DNA of 64,000 nt from Methylopila capsulata (GCF_016907975.1 NZ_JAFBCY010000004.1:372001-436000), one strand, 5' to 3'. Counted from the first letter of the stretch, positions 48,561 through 59,007 are shown. Translations and numbers: made by a program. The notes: generated by a model from the sequence alone, not told the origin.

Positions 48561-48728
48561 CGAAACGTCCTGCGTGGTGGTTCGGTCCAGTCTACGAAAC
48601 CCTCGGCTCGGCCGTTACCTCGGCGACCGCCGCGAAAACGCGAAACACTTTAAATTTGAGAGGCGTCGCCAACCCGGATTTAGGGTGTAGCCGGCATTGT
48701 GAAGGCCAGTCACAGGTGCCCCCGCCCC

Positions 48729-50240
48729 ATGTTCAAACTGCGTGATGTGCGTGCGCTCGTTCGCGTCGAGCGGATCCGCAATCGTAGCGTCGCCTTGTCG
48801 CTCTGCTACGCGCTCGGCCTCCTCGCCGATCAGATCATAGGCGTCGGAGCCGCAGGCTATCCATTGCTTCTGATCGCCGCGCCGGCGGCGGTCGGCATGT
48901 TGGTCCGCATGGGCGATCGGCTCGATCCGATCGACCTGTTGAAGCTGTTCGCGGTCCACATCGGTATGGGCCTGTTCTTCGGCTTTCCGCTGGAGGCGAC
49001 GCTTTTGGCCAGCGCCCGCGATCTCGCGGCGATCGCGGTCGGCGTTCTGGCTTTCCAGCTGATGCGTCGCCGAGGCGCCGTCGCCTCTCCCATCGGCCTG
49101 ATGGGCGCGCTCGTCGTCGTGGCGCTCGCCAGTTCGGTCGCGGCCGTGGCGGTCGAGGCTGCGGCCATGCTCGGCCGCGGCGGGATCGACGGCCTCCGGC
49201 TCGCGGCGCTGATGATGGTCGGCCTGGTCTCGATGACCCTGATGCTGTCGATCAGCGTCACGCAGGGGAGGGACCGGTCAAAATCGTTTCTCGACAGCCA
49301 GGTCACGAACGAGCGCGAGCCCTCCGCCTGGGAATATGTCGGCGCGGCGTCGGTCGCCATGGTCATGGTCGAGTTCTCGATCGTGACCGGCTGGCCGGTA
49401 GCGGCCTTGGCGGCGTCGGTCGCGCTGCTCTGGTTCGCGCTGCGGCTCGGCCTGTTCGCCACGACGGTCGCGGCATTTGGCTTCGCGGTCATCTTCCTCA
49501 TGCACGGAGCGGCCGCGCCCTGGCCGGCGCCGTTCAGCGCGGCGAGCACGGCGGCGGGCGACATCCTGCGCTACATCGCGCTCGCCTTGCTGGCGACGCC
49601 CAGCATCGTCGTCGCGACGGTCGTGTTCGAGCAGCAACGCCTCAAGCGGATGTTCGCCTACCGCGCGCGCCACGACGCGCTCACCCGCCTCACCAACCGC
49701 GCGCATTTTCTCGAGATGCTGGACGCCTACGCCGCAGCGGCCCGTCGCGAGGAGCGACGTTTCCTGCTGCTTCTCGTGGACCTCGATCACTTCAAGGCGG
49801 TGAACGACACGTTCGGTCATGCTCGCGGGGACAAGATGCTGATCGCGGTGTCGTCGCGCATCCGGGCCTCGTTTCGGGCGACCGACGTCGTTGCGCGTCT
49901 GGGCGGCGACGAGTTCGCTGTGATCGCGCCGATTTCGTCGGTCGAGGACGCCATGCGGCTCGCCAAGCGCGTCGTCGACAACGTCCACCAGGACTGCGGT
50001 CTCGAGGAGGTCTCGCTCCGACCGAGCGTCACCGTCGGCGGCGTGCTCGCCCCCGACAGCGCGACGGAGTCCGAGCGCCTGCTCCTGCTCGCGGACGAGG
50101 CGCTCTACAAGGCCAAAGCCGCCGGCCGGAATTGCTGGCGCTTCGCGGGCGACGAACTGCGGAGGGCCGCGCTGATCCCTCCGCCCTCGGCTGTCTCGCC
50201 TCACGCGGAGGACGAGTTCGAGACGGTTTTCATCGACTGA
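48729..50240 (+). CDS. Membrane diguanylate cyclase (GGDEF)
   Basis: About 503 residues from ATG 48729 (a GTG at 48699 would add ten). The N-terminal half has about eight hydrophobic helices of a MASE-like sensor. The C-terminal GGDEF domain is intact: HDALTRLTNRAHFLEML, LLVDLDHFKAVNDTFGHARGD, and ARLGGDEFAVIAP. An RxxD product-inhibition site (RATD) lies five residues before the GGDEF motif, so feedback control by c-di-GMP is likely. No EAL domain. The signal sensed is unknown. Divergent from the MsrQ-like gene. Confidence 0.92.
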   Translation: MFKLRDVRALVRVERIRNRSVALSLCYALGLLADQIIGVGAAGYPLLLIAAPAAVGMLVRMGDRLDPIDLLKLFAVHIGMGLFFGFPLEATLLASARDLAAIAVGVLAFQLMRRRGAVASPIGLMGALVVVALASSVAAVAVEAAAMLGRGGIDGLRLAALMMVGLVSMTLMLSISVTQGRDRSKSFLDSQVTNEREPSAWEYVGAASVAMVMVEFSIVTGWPVAALAASVALLWFALRLGLFATTVAAFGFAVIFLMHGAAAPWPAPFSAASTAAGDILRYIALALLATPSIVVATVVFEQQRLKRMFAYRARHDALTRLTNRAHFLEMLDAYAAAARREERRFLLLLVDLDHFKAVNDTFGHARGDKMLIAVSSRIRASFRATDVVARLGGDEFAVIAPISSVEDAMRLAKRVVDNVHQDCGLEEVSLRPSVTVGGVLAPDSATESERLLLLADEALYKAKAAGRNCWRFAGDELRRAALIPPPSAVSPHAEDEFETVFID

Positions 50241-50304
50241 ACGGCAGCCGGCACGGGCGTGAGGGGCCCCCCGGTTCGTGCCGCTGGCGGGCAAGCTTTA
50301 TGCC

Positions 50305-50333
50305 TTGACGAGGGGCCGGCGCGCGCGTAGCGT
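50305..50333 (+). promoter_or_regulatory. Candidate sigma-70 promoter of the ilv leader
   Basis: TTGACG (50305-50310), 17 bases, TAGCGT (50328-50333). The -35 is good and the -10 modest. Transcription would start near 50340, about 20 bases before the leader peptide start. Confidence 0.5.
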
Positions 50334-50362
50334 CCGCGCAACTTTACGACAGGAGCGGCCAC

Positions 50363-50419
50363 GTGGCGCGCAATCTCATTCTCGTAATCAGGGCGTCATC
50401 CCAGGAGCGGACCAGATAG
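50363..50419 (+). CDS. ilvB leader peptide (attenuation)
   Basis: A short frame with AGGAG seven bases before GTG 50363 encodes MARNLILVIRASSQERTR and stops at TAG 50417-50419. Codons 5-9 are Leu-Ile-Leu-Val-Ile, the three end products of the pathway, which is what a ribosome-stalling leader needs. A stem GGCGTCATC/GATGACGCC (50392-50400 with 50434-50442) and then a terminator follow. The frame is too short for routine gene finding. Confidence 0.82.
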   Translation: MARNLILVIRASSQERTR

Positions 50420-50448
50420 GTTCGCTTCCGAGTGATGACGCCTAAGCC

Positions 50449-50474
50449 AAGGGCTCCCCAGCGGGCCCTTTTTT
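50449..50474 (+). terminator. Attenuator terminator before ilvB
   Basis: AAGGGCTC (50449-50456), loop CCCAGC, GGGCCCTT (50463-50470), then further T to 50474. The 8-bp stem has one G-T pair and ends in six T. It lies between the leader peptide and ilvB. Regulated readthrough into ilvB is expected. Confidence 0.82.
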
Positions 50475-50538
50475 GTTGCCCGGCGTCCAACGAGGCGCCG
50501 GGTGGTTTCAGGGTCGAGACGGCGAAAGGACAAACGCC

Positions 50539-52302
50539 ATGACCGAGACGATGACCGGCGCGGAGATGGTCGTTCGCGCGCTGCAGGACCAGGGCGTCGA
50601 GCACATCTTCGGCTATCCCGGCGGCGCGGTGCTTCCGATCTACGACGCGCTTTTCCAGCAGGACAAGGTCGAGCACGTGCTCGTCCGGCACGAGCAGGGC
50701 GCGGCGCACGCGGCCGAGGGCTATGCGCGCTCCACCGGCAAGCCCGGCCTGGTGCTGGTCACCTCCGGCCCCGGCGCGACCAACGCCGTGACGGGCCTGA
50801 CCGACGCGCTGATGGACTCGATCCCGCTGGTTTGCATCACCGGCCAGGTCCCGACGCACCTTATCGGCTCGGACGCGTTCCAGGAGTGCGACACGGTCGG
50901 CATCACCCGGCCCTGCACCAAGCACAACTACCTGGTGAAGGACGTGAACGACCTCGCGCAGATCCTGCACGAGGCGTTCTACGTCGCAACCAACGGCCGG
51001 CCGGGGCCCGTCGTCATCGACATCCCGAAGGACGTGCAGTTCGCGACCGGAACCTACGTCGGTCCGCAGAACGTCGTCCATAAGAGCTATCAGCCCAAGG
51101 TCGACGGCGACATCGAGCGTATCAAAGCCGCGGTCGAGCTGATCGCCTCCGCCAAGAAGCCGGTGCTCTACACCGGCGGCGGCGTCATCAACTCCGGTCC
51201 CCGGGCGAGCGAACTGCTGCGCGAGTTCGCGGAGCTCACCGGCGCGCCGGTGACCTCGACGCTGATGGGCCTCGGCGCCTATCCGGCCTCGGGCCCGGCG
51301 TGGCTCGGCATGCTCGGCATGCACGGCACTTATGAGGCCAACCACGCGATGCACGATTGCGACGTGATGGTCTGCATCGGCGCGCGCTTCGACGACCGGA
51401 TCACCGGCCGGCTCGACGCGTTCGCGCCGAACTCGAAGAAGATCCACATCGACATCGACCCCTCGCAGATCAACAAGAACGTCAAGGTTCAGATCCCGAT
51501 CATCGGCGACGTCGCGCATGTCCTCGCCGACATGATCCGGATCTGGAAGGCGACCTCCGCCGAGATCGACGCCGACGCGCTTGCCTCCTGGTGGGGCGAG
51601 GTCGATCGCTGGCGCGCGCGCAAGAGCCTCGGCTACCGGAACTCGCAGGAGATCATCAAGCCGCAGCATGCGATCGAGCGGCTGTACGAGCTGACCAAGA
51701 ACCGGAAGACCTACATCACCACCGAGGTCGGCCAGCATCAGATGTGGGCGGCGCAGTACTACCGCTTCGAGGAGCCGAACCGCTGGATGACCTCCGGCGG
51801 CCTCGGGACGATGGGATACGGCCTGCCGGCCGCGGTGGGCGTGCAGAAGGCGCATCCCGACGCGCTCGTCATCGACATCGCCGGCGAAGCCTCGATCCAG
51901 ATGATGCTGCAGGAGCTCTCGACCGCGCTGCAGTACAAACTGCCGGTCAAGGTGTTCATCCTGAACAACGAGTACATGGGCATGGTGCGCCAGTGGCAGC
52001 AGCTGCTGCACGGCGGCCGTTACTCCAACTCGTACTCCGAGGCGCTGCCGGACTTCGTGAAGCTGGCGGAAGCCTACGGCGGAACGGGCATCCGGGTGCA
52101 GGACCCCGCCGACCTCGACGCCGCCATCCAGGCGATGATCGACGCGCCGGGCTTCGCCGTCGTCGATTGCCTCGTCGACAAGATGGAGAACTGCTTCCCG
52201 ATGATCCCCTCGGGCCGCGCGCACAACGAGATGCTGCTCAACGATGACGCCGACGAGAGCATCAATGCCGCGATCACCGGGGCCGGTCAGGCGCTGGTGT
52301 GA
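50539..52302 (+). CDS. ilvB: Acetolactate synthase, large catalytic subunit
   Basis: 587 residues. I start at ATG 50539 ([19 protein letters not shown]); the frame upstream overlaps the attenuator. [15 protein letters not shown] holds the proton-abstracting Glu region, [18 protein letters not shown] the substrate/FAD part, and the thiamine-diphosphate motif is [20 protein letters not shown], continuing to [14 protein letters not shown]. The motif begins GEAS where most enzymes have GDGS or GDAS, so the metal-binding Asp position is Glu here. It makes acetolactate and acetohydroxybutyrate, the first common step for Val, Leu and Ile. Partner: IlvH. Confidence 0.96.
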   Translation: MTETMTGAEMVVRALQDQGVEHIFGYPGGAVLPIYDALFQQDKVEHVLVRHEQGAAHAAEGYARSTGKPGLVLVTSGPGATNAVTGLTDALMDSIPLVCITGQVPTHLIGSDAFQECDTVGITRPCTKHNYLVKDVNDLAQILHEAFYVATNGRPGPVVIDIPKDVQFATGTYVGPQNVVHKSYQPKVDGDIERIKAAVELIASAKKPVLYTGGGVINSGPRASELLREFAELTGAPVTSTLMGLGAYPASGPAWLGMLGMHGTYEANHAMHDCDVMVCIGARFDDRITGRLDAFAPNSKKIHIDIDPSQINKNVKVQIPIIGDVAHVLADMIRIWKATSAEIDADALASWWGEVDRWRARKSLGYRNSQEIIKPQHAIERLYELTKNRKTYITTEVGQHQMWAAQYYRFEEPNRWMTSGGLGTMGYGLPAAVGVQKAHPDALVIDIAGEASIQMMLQELSTALQYKLPVKVFILNNEYMGMVRQWQQLLHGGRYSNSYSEALPDFVKLAEAYGGTGIRVQDPADLDAAIQAMIDAPGFAVVDCLVDKMENCFPMIPSGRAHNEMLLNDDADESINAAITGAGQALV

Positions 52303-52319
52303 GCCACGTCTGAAGGACG

Positions 52320-52422
52320 CGTCATCCCGGACGGCCGCAGGCCGATCCGGGACTCGCTCGCCCGCGTGACCGTCCCGTTCTGACGACGATCCCGGATCGG
52401 CCTGCGGCCGTCCGGGATGACG
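52320..52422. repeat. Paired REP-like inverted repeat between ilvB and ilvH
   Basis: A 33-bp arm at 52320-52352 is perfectly complementary to 52390-52422, with a 37-base loop. Each arm is itself an imperfect palindrome, TCCCGGACGGCC, GCA, GGCCGATCCGGGA, like a REP unit, so the whole is a two-unit head-to-head element. Such GTCATCCCGG-bounded units are dispersed in many alphaproteobacterial genomes. Only one is seen in this window. It probably affects ilvBH mRNA stability. Confidence 0.9.
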
Positions 52423-52450
52423 TCTCTCTCAAAAGAGCAAGAAGAACCCC

Positions 52451-53005
52451 ATGCCGCCTCTGCCGACCGGTTCCGCCTATTTCATGGACGACGCGCATCC
52501 GCCGCTCGCCCGCCACACGCTCGCGATCCTCGTCGACAACGAGCCGGGCGTGCTCGCCCGCGTCATCGGCCTGTTCTCCGGCCGCGGCTACAACATCGAC
52601 AGCCTGACGGTGTCCGAGGTCAGCCTCGAGAGCCATCTCTCGCGTATCACGATCGTCACGACCGGCCCCGATGGCGTGGTCGACCAGATCAAGAGCCAGC
52701 TCGACCGGCTGGTGCCGGTGCACTCCGTGGTCGACCTCACGCTCACGGGTAAATCGCTCGAGCGCGAGCTGCTGCTGGTGAAGGTGCGCGGCAAGGGCGA
52801 CGACCGCGTCGAGGCGCTGCGCATCGCCGAGGCGTTCCGCGCCCGGGTGATCGACGCGACCACGGAGAGCTTCGTGTTCGAGCTGACGGGCAAGCCCGAC
52901 AAGCTCGATCAGTTCATCTCGCTGATGGTGCCGCTCGGCCTCGTGGAGGTCGCCCGCACCGGCGTCGCCGCGATCGCGCGCGGACCCGAGGGCATGGCCG
53001 GCTGA
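52451..53005 (+). CDS. ilvH: Acetolactate synthase, small regulatory subunit
   Basis: 184 residues. An ACT domain (about 22-95) opens HTLAILVDNEPGVLARVIGLFSGRGYNIDSL, the valine-binding part, and a second domain includes RELLLVKVRGKG and ATTESFVFELTGKPDKLDQF. It activates IlvB and gives valine feedback inhibition. It follows ilvB after 148 bases that contain the REP-like pair. Confidence 0.96.
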   Translation: MPPLPTGSAYFMDDAHPPLARHTLAILVDNEPGVLARVIGLFSGRGYNIDSLTVSEVSLESHLSRITIVTTGPDGVVDQIKSQLDRLVPVHSVVDLTLTGKSLERELLLVKVRGKGDDRVEALRIAEAFRARVIDATTESFVFELTGKPDKLDQFISLMVPLGLVEVARTGVAAIARGPEGMAG

Positions 53006-53049
53006 CGTTCGTCGCCCGCGCCGCGTCTTCCTCCACGACGAAAAACCTC

Positions 53050-53106
53050 TTGCAAGCGCTCGTCGGATCGCTCATATGACCGAACCGTAACGTACGGTAC
53101 GGTCAT

Positions 53107-53111
<5 letters not shown>
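53050..53111 (+). promoter_or_regulatory. Promoter and 41-bp palindromic operator of tetR
   Basis: TTGCAA (53050-53055), 17 bases, CATATG (53073-53078) is a plausible promoter. A 41-bp near-perfect palindrome, 53071-53111, overlaps the -10 and the transcription start: outer arms CTCATATGACCG and CGGTCATATGAG, inner arms ACCGTA and TACGGT around ACG. Only one pair (53083/53099) and the centre fail to match. This is the form expected of a TetR autoregulatory operator. The ATG at 53107 lies inside the right arm. Confidence 0.8.
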
Positions 53112-54805
<1,694 letters not shown>

Positions 54806-54813
54806 GACGCCCA

Positions 54814-54843
54814 GAAGGGCCCGGAGGCGACTTCGGGCCCTTC
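54814..54843 (+). terminator. Terminator of ilvC
   Basis: GAAGGGCCCG (54814-54823) and CGGGCCCTTC (54834-54843) make a perfect 10-bp stem with a ten-base loop, eight bases after the ilvC stop. T-poor tail. Confidence 0.7.
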
Positions 54844-54908
54844 ACCTTCTGCTCGGCCGGCTGGAGACCAAGCGCGTGAGCGAGACGCGCTCCTCCCAGG
54901 CCTAAGCG

Positions 54909-55805
54909 TCAGCCGATCGAAAGCTCCGGCGCCTCACGCAGCTTCGCAGCGTCGCGCAGCGGCGGCGCGCCGAACAGACGGCTGTACTCCCGCGAGAACT
55001 GCGAGGGGCTGTCGTAGCCCACGGCGTGCCCGGCGGAAGCCGCGTCCCGCGCCTGGCTCAGGATCAATCGCCGCGCTTCCTGCAGCCGCAGTTGCTTCTG
55101 GTACTGCAGCGGGCTCATCGCGGTCACGGTCTTGAAATGGGCGTGCAACGCGGAAGGGCTCATGCCTGCGGCGTCGCACACCGAGTCGATCCGGAACGGT
55201 TCGCGGAAGTTGCGCCGGATCCAGTCGATCGCCCGGTTCACCTGGCTCAGCTTGCTGTCGGCCAATGCGATCTGGCGCAGGCGCGACGCCTGATCGCCCG
55301 TCATCAGGCGATAAAGGATCTCCTTCTCAATCAGCGGGGCCAGGGCGCCGATGTCGTCGGGCTGATCGAGCAACCGCGTCAGGCGCACGACCGCGTCGAT
55401 CAGGTCCGGCGTCATCCGCGCAAGACCTAGTCCGGGGCCGGCGGGAATGTCGCGGCGATCGAGCCCGTGCTCGATCATCATCGCGCTCAGGGCGGCGGGA
55501 TCAAGATCGAGGCGCAGGCCGAGGTAGGGCTCGTCGTCGGACGCTTCGGTGACCTGCGCGACGATGGGCAGATCGACCGAGACGACGAGATAGTGCGCGG
55601 GGTCGTAGCCGTAGATCGCGCCGTTCAGCATCACCTGCTTGCGGCCCTGGGCGATGATGCAGAACGCGGGCTCATAAAGAGAATGCACGGGTTCGGTCGG
55701 CCGCGAGGCGCGAAACAGTGAAAGCCGCGGAGCCGCGGTCGCTGTGACGCCTTCGTCCGTGGCGAATCGCGCAATCAGTGCCGCGAGTTCGGTGGTGTCG
55801 GCCAT
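54909..55805 (-). CDS. AraC family transcriptional regulator
   Basis: 298 residues from ATG 55805, with AGGAG upstream. The N-terminal part (about 20-165) is the AraC_N type (PVHSLYEPAFCIIAQGRKQV, YLVVSVDLPIVAQV). The C-terminal pair of helix-turn-helix motifs is in FRIDSVCDAAGMSPSALHAHF and AGHAVGYDSPSQFSREYSRLFG. Regulators of this subgroup often control neighbouring oxidoreductase genes and respond to small organic molecules. Here no such gene is adjacent; dedA is divergent. Confidence 0.9.
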   Translation of the reverse strand: MADTTELAALIARFATDEGVTATAAPRLSLFRASRPTEPVHSLYEPAFCIIAQGRKQVMLNGAIYGYDPAHYLVVSVDLPIVAQVTEASDDEPYLGLRLDLDPAALSAMMIEHGLDRRDIPAGPGLGLARMTPDLIDAVVRLTRLLDQPDDIGALAPLIEKEILYRLMTGDQASRLRQIALADSKLSQVNRAIDWIRRNFREPFRIDSVCDAAGMSPSALHAHFKTVTAMSPLQYQKQLRLQEARRLILSQARDAASAGHAVGYDSPSQFSREYSRLFGAPPLRDAAKLREAPELSIG

Positions 55806-56124
55806 CGCCGCGTCTCCTGGTCGCCCCTTGGCCGCTCGCTTGTAACGCAGCGTCCGAGGATTGGGTCTTCGCGCTGCAAGATAGGAGAGCGGCGGGAGCT
55901 TTCGCCAGAGCTGTCCCATCACGTTCGGAGGATCGTGCAAGACTTGCGGAGGATCGGGATGTCGAGGGACTGCGCAACGGTCCTCGCGAGCTGGTCGCGC
56001 GCCGCCTCCGGGCGCGGACCCGCCGCCGCCCGGTAAAGCGATCGTTCCCTCCGTGCGCGTTGCGTCGGGGCCGAAAACGCGGGAGAAACGCCGGCTTTCC
56101 GCCATCTCACGATTCCGGCTGCCC

Positions 56125-56646
56125 ATGACCTTCGACAGCGTGATGACGACGACGCTCGACTTCGTCCGGGAGCACGAGGCCTGGGCGCCGGCGATCGTGT
56201 TCGTGCTCGCCTTTCTCGAATCGATCGTCGGGCTGTCGCTGGCGGTGCCGTCCACGCCGCTTTTCGTCGGCGTCGGAGCGCTGATCGGCGCGAGCAACAT
56301 CGCGTTCTGGCCGATTTTTGCAGGCGTCGCGCTGGGAGGCTTTCTCGGGGACTGGGTGTCCTATGCGCTCGGCTACCGCCTGAAGGACCGCGTGCTGGAG
56401 TGGAAGACCATCAAGAACCGGCCGGAACTCATTCATCGCACGCAGAATTTCGTGCAGAAATGGGGCGCGCCCGGCGTGTTCGTCGGCCGCTTCATCAGCC
56501 CGATTCGATCCTTCGTGCCCTTCGTCGCCGGCATGTTCGAGATGGGACAGGTGCGCTTTCAACTGGCGAACGCCAGTTCCGCGGTCGTCTGGGCCTACAT
56601 CCTGCTCGCGCCGGGCGGCGTCTTTCTGCGCGACTACTTCGCCTGA
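56125..56646 (+). CDS. DedA family membrane protein
   Basis: 173 residues with about four to five hydrophobic segments. The VTT/SNARE-associated core is LAVPSTPLFVGVGALIGASN, GGFLGDWVSYALGYRL, and GAPGVFVGRFISPIRSFVPFVAGMFEM, including the conserved FxGRFxxxxR-type motif. DedA proteins are lipid-carrier flippases or translocases of the inner membrane. ATG 56125 was chosen because upstream residues are not hydrophobic or conserved. Divergent from araC. Confidence 0.87.
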   Translation: MTFDSVMTTTLDFVREHEAWAPAIVFVLAFLESIVGLSLAVPSTPLFVGVGALIGASNIAFWPIFAGVALGGFLGDWVSYALGYRLKDRVLEWKTIKNRPELIHRTQNFVQKWGAPGVFVGRFISPIRSFVPFVAGMFEMGQVRFQLANASSAVVWAYILLAPGGVFLRDYFA

Positions 56647-56742
56647 CGCATCAGCGCGGACGATCGTCGCGATCACCGATCGGAACTCGACGGGCCGGCT
56701 GATGCGGCGCTAGAACCGGCGCGGCAAAAGCGGGGCGCGCTG

Positions 56743-57591
56743 ATGAACATCCTGTCGATCCAGTCTCACGTCGCCTATGGCCACGTCGGCAACGCTTCCG
56801 CGGCGTTTCCGATGCAGCGCCTCGGCCATGAGGTCTGGGCGATCAACACCGTCCAGTTCTCGAACCACACGGGTTACGGCGCCTGGCGCGGCCCGGTGTT
56901 TCCGGCCGACGCCATCCGCGAGGTGGTGACCGGCGTCGAGGAGCGGGGGGTCCTGCCGTCCTGCGACGGGGTGCTGTCCGGCTACATGGGCGACGCCGCG
57001 ATCGGCGAGGCGATCCTCGACGCCGTCGGCCGCGTGCGGGCGGCGAACCCCGAGGCGCTCTACTGCTGCGATCCCGTCATCGGCGACGTCGGCCGCGGGG
57101 TGTTCGTGCGGCCGGGCATTCCGGAGTTCATGCGGGACCGCGCCCTGCCGGCCGCGGACGTCGTCACGCCGAACCAGTTCGAGCTCGAATACCTGACGGG
57201 GGTGACGGTCGGCTCGCTCGGCGCGGCCGTCGCCGCCGTCGAGGCCATGAGGGCGCGGGGCCCGAAGGCGGTGTTGGTCACCAGCCTGCGGACGCCGGAG
57301 ACGCCGGAGGACGCGATCGATCTGCTCGCGGTCGACGGGGAGGGCGCCTTCCGCCTCCGCACCCCGCTGCTGCCGCTCTCGGTGAACGGAGCGGGCGACG
57401 CGATCGCGGCCCTGTTCTTCGTGCATCTGCTGACGACCGGCTCGGCGGCGCAGGCGCTGTCGCTGGCCGGATCCTCGGTCTACGGACTGCTGAGGGCGAC
57501 GTCGGACGCGGGGTCACGAGAGATTCTGACGATCGCGGCGCAGGAGGAGTTCGTGCGCCCGACCAGGCTGTTCCAGCCGGAGCGGGTGTAG
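56743..57591 (+). CDS. pdxY: Pyridoxal kinase
   Basis: 282 residues. SIQSHVAYGHVGNASAAFPM at the start and LSGYMGDAAIGEAILDAV, YCCDPVIGDVGRGVFVRP, TPNQFELEYLTG match PdxY/PdxK. The anion-hole/catalytic GxGD motif is SVNGAGDAIAALFFVHLL. It phosphorylates pyridoxal to PLP in the salvage pathway. Start at ATG 56743. PLP-dependent enzymes in the window include the class Ic aminotransferase. Confidence 0.95.
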   Translation: MNILSIQSHVAYGHVGNASAAFPMQRLGHEVWAINTVQFSNHTGYGAWRGPVFPADAIREVVTGVEERGVLPSCDGVLSGYMGDAAIGEAILDAVGRVRAANPEALYCCDPVIGDVGRGVFVRPGIPEFMRDRALPAADVVTPNQFELEYLTGVTVGSLGAAVAAVEAMRARGPKAVLVTSLRTPETPEDAIDLLAVDGEGAFRLRTPLLPLSVNGAGDAIAALFFVHLLTTGSAAQALSLAGSSVYGLLRATSDAGSREILTIAAQEEFVRPTRLFQPERV

Positions 57592-57850
57592 GAAATCCGC
57601 GCGAACGCTGAGCGCCGCAGGGGCCGCGGCCCTGACGATCGTCGCGTTCCGCCGCGCCGCGCGGATTGTCGCCCGGAGCGCTCCGATCGCCGTCATGCCC
57701 TTGGCGTTCCTTGGTTTTTTCTTGGCCCGCTGGCGCTCGTTGCGCCTTCGCGGTCGGGGCGAAGGCCGCTTTTAGGAGCGGCGAGACATCGTCGTCTCCG
57801 CCGATTCCGGCTCTGGCCTGATCTTCGCGGAGCGTGCTAAGCCGCGCGTC
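57592..57850. other. Spacer between pdxY and phzF without a recognisable gene
   Basis: 259 bases with several short GC-rich inverted repeats (for example around CAGGGGCCGCGGCCCTG) and one T-rich patch, GGTTTTTTCTTGG, near 57712. No coding frame with a ribosome site or conserved RNA was seen. Confidence 0.4.
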
Positions 57851-58750
57851 ATGGCCAGACGCTATGTGATCCTCGACGTCTTCACCGACCGCGCCTACGC
57901 CGGCAATCCCTTGGCCGCGGTGCTCGACACCGAGGGCCTGGACGCCGCCGGGATGCAGATGATCGCCCGCGAGTTCAACCTGTCGGAGACGGTGTTTCTG
58001 CTTCCGGCCGAGGTCGACGGGCGCAAGGCGCGGCTTCGAATCTTCATGCCGCACAAAGAGTTACCCTTCGCCGGGCACCCCACTGTCGGCGCCGCCGTGC
58101 TGCTGGGGCTGCTGACCGGGGTCGGCTCGAAGGAGGAAGGCGCCTTCGAGGTCGAGGAGGCCGTCGGCGTCATTTCCTGCCGGGTCAGGCTCGCGAACAG
58201 GACCTCCGGCCGCGCGAGCTTCACGCTTCCGCGCCTGCCGGAACCTGCGGGGGAGCCGCCGACCGTCGCGCAAGCTGCTGCGGCGCTTGGGATTTCGCCG
58301 GATGAGATCGGGTTCGACGGGCATTCGGTGTCGCGATTCTCGGCCGGAAACCCCTTCACCTTCGTGCCGGTGAAGAACGCCGACGCCGTTGCTCGCGTGG
58401 CCGCGAACGGCGTGCTCTGGCCGGAGGCGTTCGGCGACGACCGCAACTCCGCCGTCTTTGTTTACACGCGAGAAACGGTCGACAGCGCAAACACTTACCA
58501 CGCGCGGATGCTGGAACCTGCGATCACGGAGGACCCCGCGACGGGCTCCGCCGCGGCCGCTTTCACGGGCGTGGTGGCGGCGTTCGACCGGCCGGGCGAG
58601 GGCTCCCACGCGGTGCGGATCGAACAGGGCTACGAGATGGGGCGGCCCAGCCTGATCGAGGTCGGCCTCGAGATCGCGGGCGGAACGCTCGCCTCGGCCA
58701 CGGTGGGCGGCGGCGCCGTCGTCGTCGCCGAAGGGACGCTGCTGGGTTAA
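57851..58750 (+). CDS. PhzF family isomerase
   Basis: 299 residues. The diaminopimelate-epimerase-like fold is shown by VFTDRAYAGNPLAAVLDTEG, FNLSETVFLLP with the catalytic Glu, MPHKELPFAGHPTVGAAVLL, and EDPATGSAAAAFTGVV with GEGSHAVRIEQGYEMGRPS. PhzF isomerises dihydrohydroxyanthranilate in phenazine producers; isolated copies such as this have unknown substrates, and no other phenazine gene is here. It is followed by a hairpin. Confidence 0.9.
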   Translation: MARRYVILDVFTDRAYAGNPLAAVLDTEGLDAAGMQMIAREFNLSETVFLLPAEVDGRKARLRIFMPHKELPFAGHPTVGAAVLLGLLTGVGSKEEGAFEVEEAVGVISCRVRLANRTSGRASFTLPRLPEPAGEPPTVAQAAAALGISPDEIGFDGHSVSRFSAGNPFTFVPVKNADAVARVAANGVLWPEAFGDDRNSAVFVYTRETVDSANTYHARMLEPAITEDPATGSAAAAFTGVVAAFDRPGEGSHAVRIEQGYEMGRPSLIEVGLEIAGGTLASATVGGGAVVVAEGTLLG

Positions 58751-58784
58751 CCCGCGCCGCTCCGTTGTGACGCGGCGGGTTAAC
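58746..58784 (+). terminator. Hairpin at the end of phzF
   Basis: GTTAACCCGC (58746-58755), which overlaps the phzF stop, pairs perfectly with GCGGGTTAAC (58775-58784). The loop is 19 bases and there is no T-run. Confidence 0.5.
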
Positions 58785-58820
58785 GGCGGGGTAACAGCCG
58801 GTCAACCGCGGGTTTACCCG
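58777..58820. repeat. Four tandem degenerate 11-bp repeats upstream of leuA
   Basis: GGGTTAACGGC, GGGGTAACAGC, CGGTCAACCGC, GGGTTTACCCG follow one another without gaps, each exactly 11 bp, with the shared core GGTNAAC or GGTTTAC. The period is about one DNA turn. Two weaker units (GTGCAAC, GTAAACG) follow a few bases on. It looks like an array of binding sites on one face of the helix. Confidence 0.6.
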
Positions 58821-58905
58821 TTGATCGCCGCGTGCAACGGGCGTAAACGTGGCCTTCGCGCCGGATGTGTCCCGGCGTTTGCCTTGCGGATTTCGGACAG
58901 GCGTC

Positions 58906-59007
58906 ATGCGCGCGAGCGGCGACCTCATCGTGGATCGGACGACGGCCTTCGCGGCCGACGCCTCCGCGCGCCCGTTCGCCGGCCGACTTCTCCTTACGCG
59001 CCCCTGA
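58906..59007 (+). CDS. Candidate leuA leader peptide (attenuation)
   Basis: ATG 58906 opens a 33-residue frame with GGACAGG just upstream. It ends with RLLLTRP and TGA at 59005-59007, so three adjacent Leu codons (CTT CTC CTT) stand just before the stop. The stop lies within CCCCTGAG (59001-59008), which is complementary to CTCAGGGG (59056-59063); a further hairpin GGGC.../GCCC lies between. Leucine-dependent ribosome stalling would change this pairing. No T-run is seen, so a translation-linked or Rho-linked mechanism is possible. Confidence 0.6.
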   Translation: MRASGDLIVDRTTAFAADASARPFAGRLLLTRP

